Source: Acytostelium subglobosum LB1 (Eukaryota; Evosea; Eumycetozoa; Acytosteliales; Acytosteliaceae). From it: a stretch of 64,000 nt of DNA. The notes under the pieces are model-generated. The model had not been told where the DNA came from and made no database searches. It worked only from the letters and a program-made list of their open reading frames with translations. Positions 54,534 through 64,000 of the stretch are shown piece by piece. The stretch is from NCBI RefSeq assembly GCF_000787575.1, contig NW_012236517.1, positions 375,272 to 439,271 on the forward strand, given 5' to 3'. Position numbers and translations under genes: made by a program. Each line of letters opens with the position of its first letter. The stretch's first letter is position 1.

Positions 54534-55655
54534 ATGTCCAACACAGAAGATTGTGTCAGAGAGTTACTGAGAAAGATAGTCAAGATATGGGATGAGCTCG
54601 GTGTAGAGAACACCTATAGAGCACAACAATGTGATGAGTATGTTTATACATCAATCAACAACAACTACAACAACATTGACTAACATCATCATGACATTAT
54701 ATGATCTGACATGATAACAACAGAGCATCACAACAGGTTGTAAATATATACACTACATTAATGAAGAGAGAGGAGAAGTATAAGGATGATGTTATAAAGA
54801 ATATCCTTACTGGATTGGAGTCTGTGTGTACCATGACGACAGAGCTTGGCGAGACTGTCAAGGAATCAAACAAACCATTGGCCAACATGAACTTATTACA
54901 ACGTGAATCATACGTTGAGTCACAACTTGGTGCTCTTCGAAAGGTATCACTCAATCATTCAATCATTCAATCAATTAAGTATACTTTACTGACATTGGAT
55001 CAATCAATCAAACATCAGAGAACTGAGGATAGAGTTGTAATGATAGAGGATTTGGAGACAAAGATTGAGGACATATCGAAGGAGTTGGAGCTCAAGGACT
55101 TGAATCACAGTCGTATGAATGAGAGTGACATATCTGGCAACGACTACTCAATGGAGCGTATCTCATCATTACAAAAGAAGATGAAGAAGTTGCAATTACA
55201 ACGTGTAAGTATGCTCAACAAGTATGCTCCACATGTTCATGTCCACTAACTTGCCAACAACCAACGACAACCAACATATAGAATGATGCCTTTACCAAGG
55301 TGAAGAAACTGTGCGCAGAGATTGGAGAGTTGTGGGGAGAGTTGAGGATTGCGCCAGACACAGAGTTTGAAAAGTCCATTGAGAGGATGATACAGTCCAG
55401 TCAGGAGCATGTATCGCCAATCTCACTCAGTATGTCAACCATCACCGTGTTGTCACAAAAGATTGACAAGCTACATCTGATCAAGAAGGAGAGTGAAGCA
55501 CTCGTTTGCGAGTTGGCATCAAAGATCACCAATCTCTGGAACAAGATGGGCACACCCGAAGATGAGCGCGATTCATTCTTTAGCAAGACTGCTGGACTTG
55601 GTCCAGATGTGATTGAAGCAGTATGTTATCTTTGGCTATCGAGCCAGCCATCTCT

Positions 55656-55686
<31 letters not shown>

Positions 55687-56869
55687 TAACACTCAATCAA
55701 TCACATTTTAGTGCAATGAGGAACTGTTCCGAATTGAGGAACTTAGACGAGCATGCCTTTCAGACCTTATTGACAAGGCAGTGGTGGACATTGAGGAGTT
55801 ATACCTTCAGATGCATATGGCCAATGATAGACTGGACGAGCTACTTCAGGGCGTCGAGGAGGGCACAGAGGAACACTTGGAGCTGCTCGAGAAGGAGTTG
55901 GAGGACGTCACCAAGATGTACGAGGTGGCCAAGCCCCTGATCGACCTGATTGAGAAGCGCGAGGATATCCGCAACGCCAAGATCGAGTACGAGCAGAATG
56001 TGCTGGGCGACAAGGAGCGTCTTCTGTCCAAGAAGTTTGATCGCAACCGCTTTGTTCAGGAGGAGAACATGCGCAAGGCCATGGCCAAGCTGCCGACGGT
56101 TGAGGAGCGTCTGAAGAAGGATCTGATCGAGTGGCAGAACACCCAAGGCTTTGCCTTCACCTACGACGGCTTCAACTACCTCGAGCTGATGATGCAGCAA
56201 GCCGACAATGAGCGAATCAAGAAGGACCTGGAGAAGATGCGCAAGGAGAAGGAGCGTCAAAACAAGATGGAAGACGCCAAGCAACCGGTTGCCACCAAGA
56301 AGGTCGTCACCGCCACGACCAAGACCCCATCCAAGTCTGTCGCCGCACCTGCCCTGACCAAGAGCAGCAGTAATGCCATCTCCTCGGCATCAGTCGGACC
56401 AGGTACGCCATCAACGCCAAAGACACCAAGAGTGGCTGCCATCAAGAAGGATGAAGCTCAGTCTCCGTACAATGAACGCGCCATGCCAGCCGCCGCCAAG
56501 AAGCGTGCGCCACTGTCTCCACTGTCACTCAACAATGGCGCGGCCAACGGTGTACTGAACGGCAATGGCCACGTTGCCAAGAAGAAGGTGGTCACAATCA
56601 ACCCGACGCCCTCGGGCACCAAGGAGCAGATCAACGTCAAGAAGAAGCAGCTGTTGGTGTCGTCGCCGCTGAAGAACGGCTCCACCAAGGCGCCGTCCAC
56701 ATCCTCGTCCATCTCCACGTCCTCGGTCACGTCGGCGTCGTCCATCAAATCGCGTCTGATGGCAGCGGGCGGCTATTCCAAGCAGCCGACATTTAACCAC
56801 GATCAATCGATCGTGTGCAACTACCAGTACGGCAACGAGGACCTGCTTATGAACGAAGACTTTGAATGA
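54534..56869 (+). CDS. ase1: PRC1/Ase1/MAP65 microtubule-bundling protein (668 aa, five exons)
   Basis: Exons 54534-54637, 54724-54943, 55019-55204, 55282-55620 and 55712-56869 join to 669 codons. Start: MSNTEDCVRELLRKIVKIWDE. Coiled-coil regions cover about 30-400. Family landmarks: IGELWGELRI, LWNKMGTPEDERDSF, LGPDVIEACNEELFRIEELR, then EYEQNVLGDKERLLSKKFDRNR and LPTVEERLKKDLIEW, the conserved spectrin-like microtubule-binding block. A basic Ser/Pro/Lys-rich C-terminal tail follows. Known: these dimers cross-link antiparallel microtubules in the spindle midzone during anaphase and cytokinesis. The 75-nt intron 54944-55018 is a multiple of three without a stop. Confidence 0.9.
55656..55686 (+). 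repeat. CAGC tetranucleotide microsatellite in an intron
   Basis: About seven CAGC units within the 91-nt intron 55621-55711 of the PRC1/Ase1 gene. Confidence 0.8.
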
Positions 56870-57092
56870 AGAGTTGGACTCTATCATTCCTTCAACAACA
56901 ACATGTACAGACACTCCTCCTCTCCTTCACCCATCACTCATTCACTCACAACACATGACTTGCTATCCATATTTAAAATACACGACAAGACCATTCCACC
57001 TGGAAAGGTGATGGAATCATTCCAATCAATCATTCATTCGATCAATCAATCTTTATTATTATGGGGTAATGTTACAAACTAAAACTGATCAA

Positions 57093-58219
57093 TCAACGGA
57101 TCATGTTGAGATGAGCGCGAGGTGGTGCAAGCGATGGCACTACTGCTGGGATGGTGGCCACAGCGGATGGAGCACAGCCGGGTGGGATGTGCACTTCGTG
57201 TTCGTTATACGACTTGACAATGTCGATGGAGTGTTTCTCCACCATTGCACACAGGTCGTTGATGATGACCGGTAGTTCCAGAGCATGTCCTGCTGGAATC
57301 AGACTGATTCCTGGACGGACAAAGGTGGTGACCATCCAGCCAAGGTCATTCTGTAGCTTGACCAATGTATCCAGTACTAGGAGATGTGGTACAGGTGACA
57401 CCTTGTCTCCAAGATTCAATATTGTCGAGTATACAACCATGTCGAGGTAGGCGATGGCAGTGTTGGAGGTCCACTCACCAAGTTTGCTAAGGGCAGTGTG
57501 CTGGTCCTCGGTCATGCCATGCTTAGCCAACTCCAGGCGTCGTATCTCGAGCAGCATGCGTAGATGCTCGATGCGGAGGTAGCAACGAAGATGTAGCAAG
57601 TCTTGGAGGTAACCAAAGTCGTAGAAGAGCTCGTAAGGGTCGGACATCGGATCGATGTTCATGGGTCTGGGCTCAAGATCACTCGGACGGTATGAGTTTA
57701 GGACGACGTCCATTAGGTCAGATGGCCAGCTTGCCGACTTGTCCTGGAGCAAGGGTATCTCAAACTTTGTACCAGCAGTCGATATCAATTGTTTGAAGTC
57801 GATGATCACTTTGAGTGCATATGAATGGTATAATTCCTTATGGCACATACATATTAGATTGTTATCCAATCTACTCTCAACTCTCTGAGCTGCGATGGAC
57901 CTTGTGAACATATCAAATATTGCAGTTCTCGCCAAAGGTGGGATCAATCGTTCCTGGATGGGTGTGGAGTGGAATAGTTCCAGTTAGTTAGTTGGTGATT
58001 GATTGAATGATTGATTGTTTGGATGAGTGTACATACTTGGTATGCTGGATGTGAGAGTAATTGATGTCTACGGGTGAATTGGATGGTGTTCCAGAGGTTC
58101 CTTTTGAGTATCTTTGGGAAACATTCGTTGAATCCTTGGAACCTTAGGTCTAGTCCAATGGCAGCTGTTAGCTTACCAATATCGATTTCACCAATATCAT
58201 AGTTATACAATGAACTCAT
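57093..58219 (-). CDS. Protein of unknown function, two exons (347 aa)
   Basis: Exon 1 58219-58037 (ATG, MSSLYNYDIGEIDIGKL) and exon 2 57953-57093 join in phase 0 through a GTATGT/CAG intron of 83 nt. The protein is mostly alpha-helical with many Leu, without signal peptide or membrane span. It has a Cys/His-poor middle and a Pro/Ala-rich end (VATIPAVVPSLAPP). Distinctive segments: DPYELFYDFGYLQDLLHLRCYLRIEHLRM in two parts of one helix-rich block, and TNTAIAYLDMVV-like text near residue 250. I do not recognise the family. It is convergent with PRC1/Ase1, 223 bp apart. Confidence 0.7.
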
Positions 58220-58879
58220 TACTTCTTCTAACACTCAAACAACAAACTACTACTCCAACTTCTACCTTCTACTTCTACAAAGATATATATATATCTGTAA
58301 CAAACAACAATAATATACTATACTATGTCCATTATTAAATACTACCATCATTCAATCAATCAATCAATCAATCAAGCAATCAACATGATCACGATTTGCG
58401 TGTGGTCATATCACCATTACATCTCAGCTCTAAGGATGTGTATTGGATCAGTCAATCAATCACATACTACACTCTTCCTAACATCATAGTACATATACAT
58501 ACGATCAATCAATCAAAGTCCAGCCAGATTAACGGATTGCTTCATGGAAGTGTCGTATAGTAACTCACCAATCAAAAATCCTTTAAAGAGTTAGGTTAAA
58601 TATAAGTACAAAACACATAACAACAAGGGTAACCGTTCAGATATCAAGAGACTGACTTATTTGATTGTGGTTGTGTTGTTTATCTCTACAAGTGAGGGCT
58701 TGACCAGCCCACTTTTGATTTGGTATCCAGGACCACAAGATGTGTTTTTGAGGTTTGATCAATCACAAAACCTCAAAAAAGGGGGTAATCTGATGCTCCT
58801 TTATCTCTTCACACCACTTCACTGTATCTGTTCTATTATCTATACCATCACATACACACACATACAGACACACAGAGAG
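58220..58879. promoter_or_regulatory. Divergent intergenic region
   Basis: 660 bp between the unknown minus-strand gene and the next plus-strand gene. Contains CAAT runs near 58350-58380 and 58505. The frame is open upstream of 58880 on the plus strand but without an ATG until there, so I see no exon. Confidence 0.45.
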
Positions 58880-59934
58880 ATGATAAGACTGTGTTCATTG
58901 TTTAGATATACAGGCAGTTTGAATGCTAATCGATCATTGGCCACTTTGACCAGATGCTACACATCTGTTGCCAACAACAACAACAACAATAACATCAACA
59001 ACAATGCGATCAACAACACCGAAAATGACAATGACAGACCTGTAGACAGTAGTAGTAGCATTCAACAACATGCTCATCTTGATAAGAGTGAGTACATGAT
59101 CAAAGATCGATCACTCAATCAATCAAATATGGTCCAGTTCACATGACTTACACGTGAATTCCAAACCTAGACTTGAGAGGCATTGGTGTATATCTACCTG
59201 GTGAAAGGGATGAGTACGAAGATGATGAAGACAATGAAGAGTTTGACGATGGAATGGATGAACGTGATAGACGTTTATTGGCAATGGTTGAAGATCAACA
59301 AAGAAATAATCCATTGTTGATGGGTGTAATGCCTCAACAACATAAAGTAGATGATTACCAATCGTTTGAACAACTTGAAGAGAGATGGCAGGTTGAGTAC
59401 GAGAAGAAACAAGAGGCACTTGATCAGATGACACCCAGTGACTTTACCGAAAAGAACGATCAGAAGGTCGAGCTGTACAATACTATTTCAAATCGATTCT
59501 CCGTCGTCGATGAATCACAACACATTCACTTCAACAAACCCGAAGACAATCAAATACCTCACTACTCTGATCAGTTACCAGATGTAAACATAGAGTCAAA
59601 TGATGTATGTCCACTCCCATCAATCATTCAATCATTCAATCAATCATACTAACTTTAAACAAACTAGGACCTTTCGACAAGGATATCAAAGATCAAACAG
59701 AGGATGGTAAAGAATAAGGTTGCGAGTGGGCGTGTGACAATGGACATTATGAATACGATATATCAATTGCATAGAGAGGACCCAGTGACTAATAATGCTC
59801 AGACATTGGCACAGCGATTCGCGTTGGATACCAAAGCGACTGAGAGTCTACTCAAGTACTTTACAGTTCCAATCATTGTCAAATACAACACTGGCGTAAA
59901 GTCAGGTCATTGGAGTGTTGTGTTTGAGAAGTGA
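58880..59934 (+). CDS. Probable mitochondrial protein of unknown function (302 aa, three exons)
   Basis: Exons 58880-59087 (donor GTGAGT), 59171-59604 (donor GTATGT) and 59668-59934 join in frame to 303 codons. The N-terminus (MIRLCSLFRYTGSLNANRS) is Arg/Ser-rich with no acidic residues, like a mitochondrial targeting peptide, followed by an Asn-rich spacer. The middle carries RGIGVYLPGERDEYED and an acidic run. The C-terminal 80 residues look like a helix-turn-helix-type unit: TIYQLHREDP, TLAQRFALDTKATESLLKYF, then a GHWSVVFEK end. No family confidently recognised; matrix nucleic-acid binding or complex assembly would be guesses. Confidence 0.7.
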
Positions 59935-60512
59935 GTCAGTGAGTGACTCCACTCCTCATCCAACATCATCATCAACCATGTGCATGCTTCTTTCATTCAT
60001 TGTTGGTTCAGGGAACGTTCATCGCGCGTGTGGCTTCCATCTCACTCCATCGTCCTGAGGTACATTATGTCCTCATGTATACGCAGATCACATGATCACA
60101 CACTTCGATCACTCACACACTATGTCTATCCAGGACACGACATGTCGTCTTTGGGAAACGACACTTCACACACTCACACACTCAAACACACCATCACCCA
60201 CAATCAATCTATGTTATGTATTCCAATTCCATATCAAGATATTCTGGTTGACCATCGGCTGATTGTATATCCAATTCATTAACTTTGTTTAAGTTGTTGG
60301 TCAACCTTGGGTCATCGCTCGTCGATGGTACAGTTCAATATTGGGTCTGGTGATGTTCACCGCGTTCCAACAACATTACATTTAAGTACTCAGTAGTTGG
60401 TATAAAGTAAATCAATAACATAAACTACTAAGTTAATTAAATCGATATTATAAGTTATCCGATCAAATATTTATTTATAAACTAATAATAATAATAATAA
60501 TTTAAAATAATA
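59935..60512. other. Intergenic region, nothing recognised
   Basis: About 580 bp between two plus-strand genes. The only ATG-type frame is rich in His/Ser from CACA repeats and looks fortuitous. The last 100 bp are AT-rich with an AAT run just before the ATG at 60513. Confidence 0.45.
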
Positions 60513-61538
60513 ATGGAAGGAAAACTTAATACCATCCGTTTAATATTCCCAAAGTCAACTCCAGAGGAGGCAATCAATGCACTTAAGGCCAACTCATGGA
60601 ACCTTGACCAAACAATAGATTATTTATTGACTACCACCGCAGTCAATGAGATTGAGATGAAGGAGTCATCAGCTGAGCTGGTCGAGCAACCAACTATCAC
60701 AACCACAACAAACACCAACACCGCCAAAGATGAGGAGAATGAGAGAATACTCAAGGAGTTCTTGGTGCTGGAGAAGCAACTGGTCGAGAAAACTAATCAA
60801 CAGATCGTTCCACAGCCTCAGAGTGTTGAGCCGGTTCCAATGCCTGTCGAGGTGATTGAGTTGCCCAAACCATTGACTGCCCAGAAGATTGAAGCTGCCG
60901 AGATCACACCAGAGCCACAACGTGACCTCAACCTCCTCAAGCGTATCGCCAACTCACTCAAGGCACTCGAGTTTGAGATCATCAAGAAGAGAACATATGA
61001 ACCAGAGGAAGACCTGCCAGCTCCAAAGATTGAGGAGGTGCCAGTGCCAGTACCAGTGCCAGTCATCAAAGTCGAGGAAGTTGTCGAGAAAGTTGTAGTC
61101 GAGGAGGTGATTGAGGAGAAGGACCCCAACAACAACAACAATGAGGTGGATGAGGAAGAGGAGACACTCAGCAAGAAGTTGTCACATGACTTGGAACACA
61201 CGATCGAGCAGTTGGAGTCCATGTTGAGCAACTCGTACGAAAAGTCTGAGAAGGTGCTCAAGACGATATTGGAGGAGATCGAGAGCTGGAACATCAAGGA
61301 CAATGTCAAGTCGCTGACCACAAGCATCAAGAATGAGTTGTCTGCCATCCTGGACTCGCTCTCATCGCTCATTGCACCGGCCAATCCAACAATCAACGAG
61401 CAGCGTGACGACCTCGAGAGGAAGCTGCAAGAGCTCAAGGCTCACAATGCCAGATTGATCGAGGAGAGAAAGATTGCCATCGAGAAGATTCAACGCTATG
61501 AGCACTCCAAGCAACTGGCCCAAGAGCATGTACAATAG
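60513..61538 (+). CDS. CUE-domain protein with coiled coil (341 aa)
   Basis: Single exon. Residues 1-43 form a CUE/UBA-like ubiquitin-binding module (LNTIRLIFPKSTPEEAINAL, then NSWNLDQTIDYLL, with the FP and LL signature positions). Then a Thr/Pro/Val/Glu-rich region with the repeat VPVPVPVPVIKVEEV near 180, an acidic stretch, and an amphipathic coiled coil from about 225 to the end (ERKLQELKAHNARLIEERK). Known: CUE domains bind mono-ubiquitin in trafficking and ER-associated degradation. The Val/Pro/Glu repeats look unstructured. Likely a ubiquitin-receptor adaptor; partner unknown. Confidence 0.8.
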   Translation: MEGKLNTIRLIFPKSTPEEAINALKANSWNLDQTIDYLLTTTAVNEIEMKESSAELVEQPTITTTTNTNTAKDEENERILKEFLVLEKQLVEKTNQQIVPQPQSVEPVPMPVEVIELPKPLTAQKIEAAEITPEPQRDLNLLKRIANSLKALEFEIIKKRTYEPEEDLPAPKIEEVPVPVPVPVIKVEEVVEKVVVEEVIEEKDPNNNNNEVDEEEETLSKKLSHDLEHTIEQLESMLSNSYEKSEKVLKTILEEIESWNIKDNVKSLTTSIKNELSAILDSLSSLIAPANPTINEQRDDLERKLQELKAHNARLIEERKIAIEKIQRYEHSKQLAQEHVQ

Positions 61539-61802
61539 ACCATCCCCTGATGATGGAAGTAGTCCCCCACAAACTTGTTGTTGATGATGTCTTCGCTACC
61601 ACACGTGTTGCCGCGTGTTTCCTTGTGTTTCCGCGAGTGTTTCCTTGTGTTGCCAACACAACTTCTAAATGGAATAAAGAGTTTGATTTAATGTTGTTAT
61701 ACCTATACATTACATTGTAGATTGATTGATCGATTGTTTGTTGTTCGCTTGTTTGTTGCGCCAACTTGATGAGAATGAATGAACGAATGAGCCGATCATC
61801 AT

Positions 61803-62216
61803 CTACTTGGCGGGGGTACCCTTGCTGTTTGTCCGAGACATGAATCTCTGTTTGTCAACGGCGAATCGTTCGTGGACACCTTCGCCAATCTTCTCGACAG
61901 AGTCAAAGGCTTCAACATTGTACGTGATCTTTCTGTTGTCAATGGCTGTGATGGTGGCCACTGCACGCACTGACATGTTAACGGGTGTTGCACTGAGATG
62001 ACTGATATTGATCGATGTGCCAACTGTTGTCCAAGCACTGTCCAGCTTGCCATTGAGTGTCAACACAGCAGCACGCTCCATCAATGCTATCATCGAAGGT
62101 GTTGAATAGACCTCCACATCACCACTGCCAACACTTGTTGCCAACAATGTATTATCGACTACTGTTGTAGCCTCTGCCTGGTCACCGACTTGTGCACTCA
62201 ATGTAAATGTAGACAT
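61803..62216 (-). CDS. FlK-like hotdog thioesterase (137 aa)
   Basis: Start ATG at 62216. The whole length matches the fluoroacetyl-CoA thioesterase (FlK) family: VGSGDVEVYSTPSMIALMER, TVGTSINISHLSATPVNM and AFDSVEKIGEGVHERF. The FlK catalytic residues Thr42, Glu50 and His76 correspond to T39, E47 and H73, all at the same -3 offset, and Gly69 to G66. Known: FlK protects Streptomyces cattleya from fluoroacetate by hydrolysing fluoroacetyl-CoA; most relatives are uncharacterised small thioesterases. Inferred: hydrolysis of a short acyl-CoA, substrate unknown. No targeting signal. Single exon and compact, compatible with bacterial ancestry. Confidence 0.87.
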   Translation of the reverse strand: MSTFTLSAQVGDQAEATTVVDNTLLATSVGSGDVEVYSTPSMIALMERAAVLTLNGKLDSAWTTVGTSINISHLSATPVNMSVRAVATITAIDNRKITYNVEAFDSVEKIGEGVHERFAVDKQRFMSRTNSKGTPAK

Positions 62217-62369
62217 TGTATGTATCTGTATCTGTATCTTTATCTGTATTACTTTTTCTAAGAATTAAAACTTAATTTATGGGTATCAAGGTTAGATCTT
62301 CACTTTCAAGTTCTTCCCTCAACTCAAATTGAACTTGGCTAACAGATAATATAGATACAGATAATAATA

Positions 62370-64000
62370 ATGGATGACGATGAATATGATGTAAAACATA
62401 ATCACAGTACACAGTTGGTACATTTTGCAATGGATGATGATGGTGAAGAAGTGATTGAACATGTATATCCAAACATTGACACATTGGATCAATTGATTGG
62501 AAGGGACTTGTACTTCCTACCATTCAACACATCAACAATATCCGGTGATGACCTCTCTACTGCCATGGAGAAAGAGTCCCTACTCAATGAAGACAGGCTC
62601 AGATTCATTCAAAGATGTATGCCATGTTTCAGAGAGTTATGTAAAGAAGTATGTATGTTCGATTGTTGTCATTGATGCGATTGGTCGATTGAATTTGTAA
62701 CTAACAATGACATGAAATAGAATATATATGCATGTGATGAGAACAATACAATACCATTGGACTTTGTATCACTCAAGAGCTTTGTGTTTAAACAGGATGA
62801 TGGCTTTGAGAGGATGATCTTTGATCGACCTCAGTTCGTCTTTGACTGTATTGGTGTGGTACTCTATCAGATATTGTACTGTCCTTTGGTCAAGGGCCCC
62901 AACAAGGCCGTGACATTCAGTCAGAACACAGCAATGTCATTGGCAACAAAGAAGAAAGTCAATGTGCGCATTTTCAACTACCCTTCATGTTACATTCGAA
63001 CACTCAAATCCAACCTCATTGGCAAGCTGGTGGCGATCAAGGGCACTGTCATTCGTGTGGGCAATGTTCGTCCATTCGTCAAGTCAATGTCATACAAGTG
63101 TCCATTGTGCTCGACTGTTCAGCTCAAGTACTTCAACGAGGGACGCACGAGCATGCCCACATCATGCGTTGGGTATGACTGTCCGAGCAAGTCGTTCGAG
63201 CCATTGCGGTCGACCGCTGTGACGGTAGACTGGCAGAAGATCAGACTTCAAGAGGATGCAGATCAGAAGGATCAGAAGAGTGGCATCCCAAAGAACATTG
63301 AATGCGAGCTCACCGAAGACTTGGTCGAGACCGTCGTACCAGGTGACATTGTGACAGTTTGTGGAATCATCAAGGTGCTCAAGCAAGAGGAAGGTGGCAA
63401 CAGCAGCAGCAACAAGGCAATATACTTTATGTACCTGGATGCCAACTCGATTGACTCAAACAAACAGGTGGATTCTGCTGGCAAAGCTGATATCACCAAC
63501 TTCTCAATCAAAGACATGTATGGAATCAAGTCGATTGCAGAACAACCAAACCTGTTCAAACTGATCGTCAACTCAATATGCCCGTCAATCTATGGACAGG
63601 AGATGGTCAAGGCAGGTCTGTCACTGGCGCTCTTTGGTGGCAATCCACGGAACCTACAGGATAAGAATCGTTTGCCAATAAGAGGCGACCCTCATGTATT
63701 GATCGTTGGTGATCCTGGTCTCGGCAAGAGTCAGATGCTAAAGGCCTTCCAAACCATCTCACCTCGAGGTGTATACGTCAGTGGAGGATACACAACGACA
63801 ACAGGACTGACAGTGTCACTGCACAGAGAGAGTGGATCAGGTGACTTTGCACTTGAGGCAGGAGCATTGGTGCTTGGTGATCAAGGATGCTGTTGCATTG
63901 ACGAGTTTGACAAGATGAAGAAAGAGCATCCAGCCCTCCTAGAAGCCATGGAGCAACAGTCCGTCAGTATTGCCAAGGCTGGAATCGTCTGCAACCTACC
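62370..64000 (+). CDS. mcm8: DNA helicase MCM8, 3' part beyond the window
   Basis: Exon 1 62370-62648 (donor GTATGT), exon 2 from 62721 (acceptor TAG), open to the right edge. It shows an acidic N-terminus, an OB-fold region with KLVAIKGTVIRVGNVRP, a four-Cys zinc motif (CPLC ... SCVGYDC), the MCM AAA+ core with Walker A GDPGLGKSQ at about 63708-63734, and Walker B CCIDEFDK at about 63888-63911. RGVYVSGGYTTTTGLTV and LEAMEQQSVSIAKAG are MCM8-type rather than MCM2-7-type. Known: MCM8 pairs with MCM9 in homologous recombination and interstrand-crosslink repair. The last part of the ATPase and the C-terminus lie outside. Confidence 0.93.

Overview
The window looks like a chromosome segment of a dictyostelid social amoeba. 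Short introns begin GTAAGT or GTATGT and end in AG. There is a poly-Q/poly-N GATA factor, an FNIP-repeat protein, a PA14 plus Cys-rich-repeat surface protein of the prespore-inducing-factor type, and intergenic DNA full of ATTG/CAAT tetranucleotide runs. Third codon positions in housekeeping genes are C/G-rich, so it is probably not Dictyostelium discoideum itself. I cannot name the species.

The dominant feature is a local expansion of one host gene family: an N-terminal B-box zinc finger, a helical middle and a C-terminal Kelch-like propeller, almost always ending in C-x-I-Y-H. Twelve copies are visible: minus strand 1-2733 (two, one cut by the window edge), minus strand 13713-19229 (three full-length, one of them frameshifted, plus a 5' fragment), a diverged singleton at 36239-37918, and plus strand 45408-54272 (five, two of them decayed). 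One decayed copy carries a small internal inversion.

Between these arrays lie mostly single-copy genes. 3.4-13.7 kb: a ten-span membrane protein, a 4.3 kb divergent intergenic region, the GATA factor, and a BioY-type biotin transporter fused to a ubiquitin-like domain. 19.5-34 kb: the PA14 surface protein, small mitochondrial or unknown proteins, a profilin-4-like protein, an HTTM/gamma-carboxylase-like membrane protein, transaldolase, the FNIP protein and COMMD4. 34-45.3 kb: a LisH/WD40 protein, a Harbinger/IS5-like DNA transposon with degenerate inverted ends, MFSD1 and lariat debranching enzyme DBR1. 54.5-64 kb: PRC1/Ase1/MAP65, three genes of unknown or loosely known function, an FlK-like hotdog thioesterase and the 5' part of MCM8, cut by the right edge.

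Exon structures were read by hand from splice consensus, reading frame and family similarity. Most close perfectly in frame. The COMMD4, DBR1, MFSD1, PA14, transaldolase, PRC1 and HTTM models are the firmest. No tRNA, rRNA or CRISPR array was found.
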